Below, piece after piece: positions 5,732 to 5,910 of a stretch of 5,910 bases of DNA. Source of the DNA: Chloroflexota bacterium (GTDB lineage: Bacteria > Chloroflexota > Limnocylindria > Limnocylindrales > CSP1-4). The stretch spans positions 1-5,910 of the forward strand of contig VBFZ01000090.1 of assembly GCA_005880805.1 (NCBI GenBank), given 5' to 3'. The first letter of the stretch is position 1. Each line of letters begins with the position of its first letter. Both the position numbers and the translations under genes were made by a program. Below the pieces are notes generated by a model that saw only the letters and a list, made by a program, of their open reading frames with translations, was not told the DNA's origin and searched no databases.

Positions 5732-5910
5732 CGGCCCGGGCCGCGCCCACGAGTTCCGGCCAGGCGCGCCGGCGGAGCCCGCTGGCCGCCGAATCGCGCT
5801 GGGCCTGGCTGTTCCTGGCCCCGACCCTGATCGGGCTCGCGATCCTGTCCGCGGGGCCGATCATCGCCGCCTTCGCGATCAGCCTGACGAAGTGGGACCT
5901 GCTCACAGCC
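5728..5910 (+). CDS. ABC sugar transporter permease, MalF/UgpA-like (3' partial)
   Basis: The first 61 codons of a binding-protein-dependent permease that runs off the window. The GTG at 5728 overlaps the TGA of the binding-protein gene (GTGA), and no separate Shine-Dalgarno site is visible, so translational coupling is likely. Residues 1-24 are a basic cytoplasmic tail; about 25-52 form the first transmembrane helix (WLFLAPTLIGLAILSAGPII), with the family-typical exit SLTKWDLLT after it. This pattern belongs to the first of the two permeases in carbohydrate ABC importers, so a second permease (MalG-like) is expected just downstream. Confidence 0.9.
   Translation, partial: MTARAAPTSSGQARRRSPLAAESRWAWLFLAPTLIGLAILSAGPIIAAFAISLTKWDLLTA

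Noticed and set aside
1..5910. Mobile element, CRISPR array, toxin-antitoxin or defence system.
   Set aside because: No transposase, integrase, terminal repeats, spaced repeat array or nuclease-like gene is visible; the content is metabolic and transport genes of uniform composition.

Overview
The window is high-GC bacterial chromosomal DNA (GC dominates third codon positions, GTG starts occur, Shine-Dalgarno sites are GAGG/GGAGG-type). The Ser/Pro/Ala-rich linker behind the lipobox of the solute-binding protein and the overall composition suggest Chloroflexota or Actinomycetota. This placement is an inference from style, because no rRNA, tRNA or marker gene is present.

Layout. (1) 2-844 (+): 3' portion of an IolE-like sugar isomerase/epimerase TIM-barrel gene, open at the left edge and followed by a GC-rich hairpin. 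(2) 1017-1448 (+): single-domain globin with a GTG start, closed by a hairpin with a short T tail at 1472-1500. (3) 1700-2206 (+): beta-class carbonic anhydrase close to the mycobacterial Rv1284 type, followed by a 12-bp hairpin. (4) 2357-2581 (+): small charged helical protein of unknown function, preceded by an AT-richer patch with an 8-bp inverted repeat. (5) 2608-2883 (-): DUF1905 domain protein, convergent with (4) and divergent from (6). (6) 3007-4341 (+): GH4 glycosidase with the CHSV motif of alpha-galactosidases. (7) 4364-5731 (+): lipoprotein sugar-binding protein of an ABC importer. (8) 5728-5910 (+): start of the MalF/UgpA-like permease, overlapping (7) by 4 nt and running off the right edge.

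How the genes work together. Genes 6-8 form a tight operon (22-nt gap, then a 4-nt overlap) that reads as uptake of an oligosaccharide or glycoside by an ABC importer, with intracellular NAD+/metal-dependent cleavage by the GH4 enzyme. The left-edge IolE-like gene also fits sugar or polyol catabolism but is separated from the operon by several independent units. The globin and carbonic anhydrase both handle small gases or ions (O2/NO and CO2/bicarbonate) and lie next to each other, but the hairpin between them argues for separate transcripts.

I see no mobile element, CRISPR array, RNA gene or clearly new multi-gene system. The least explained parts are the small protein at 2357-2581 with its upstream palindrome, the short repeats in front of the globin, and the divergent promoter region at 2884-3006.
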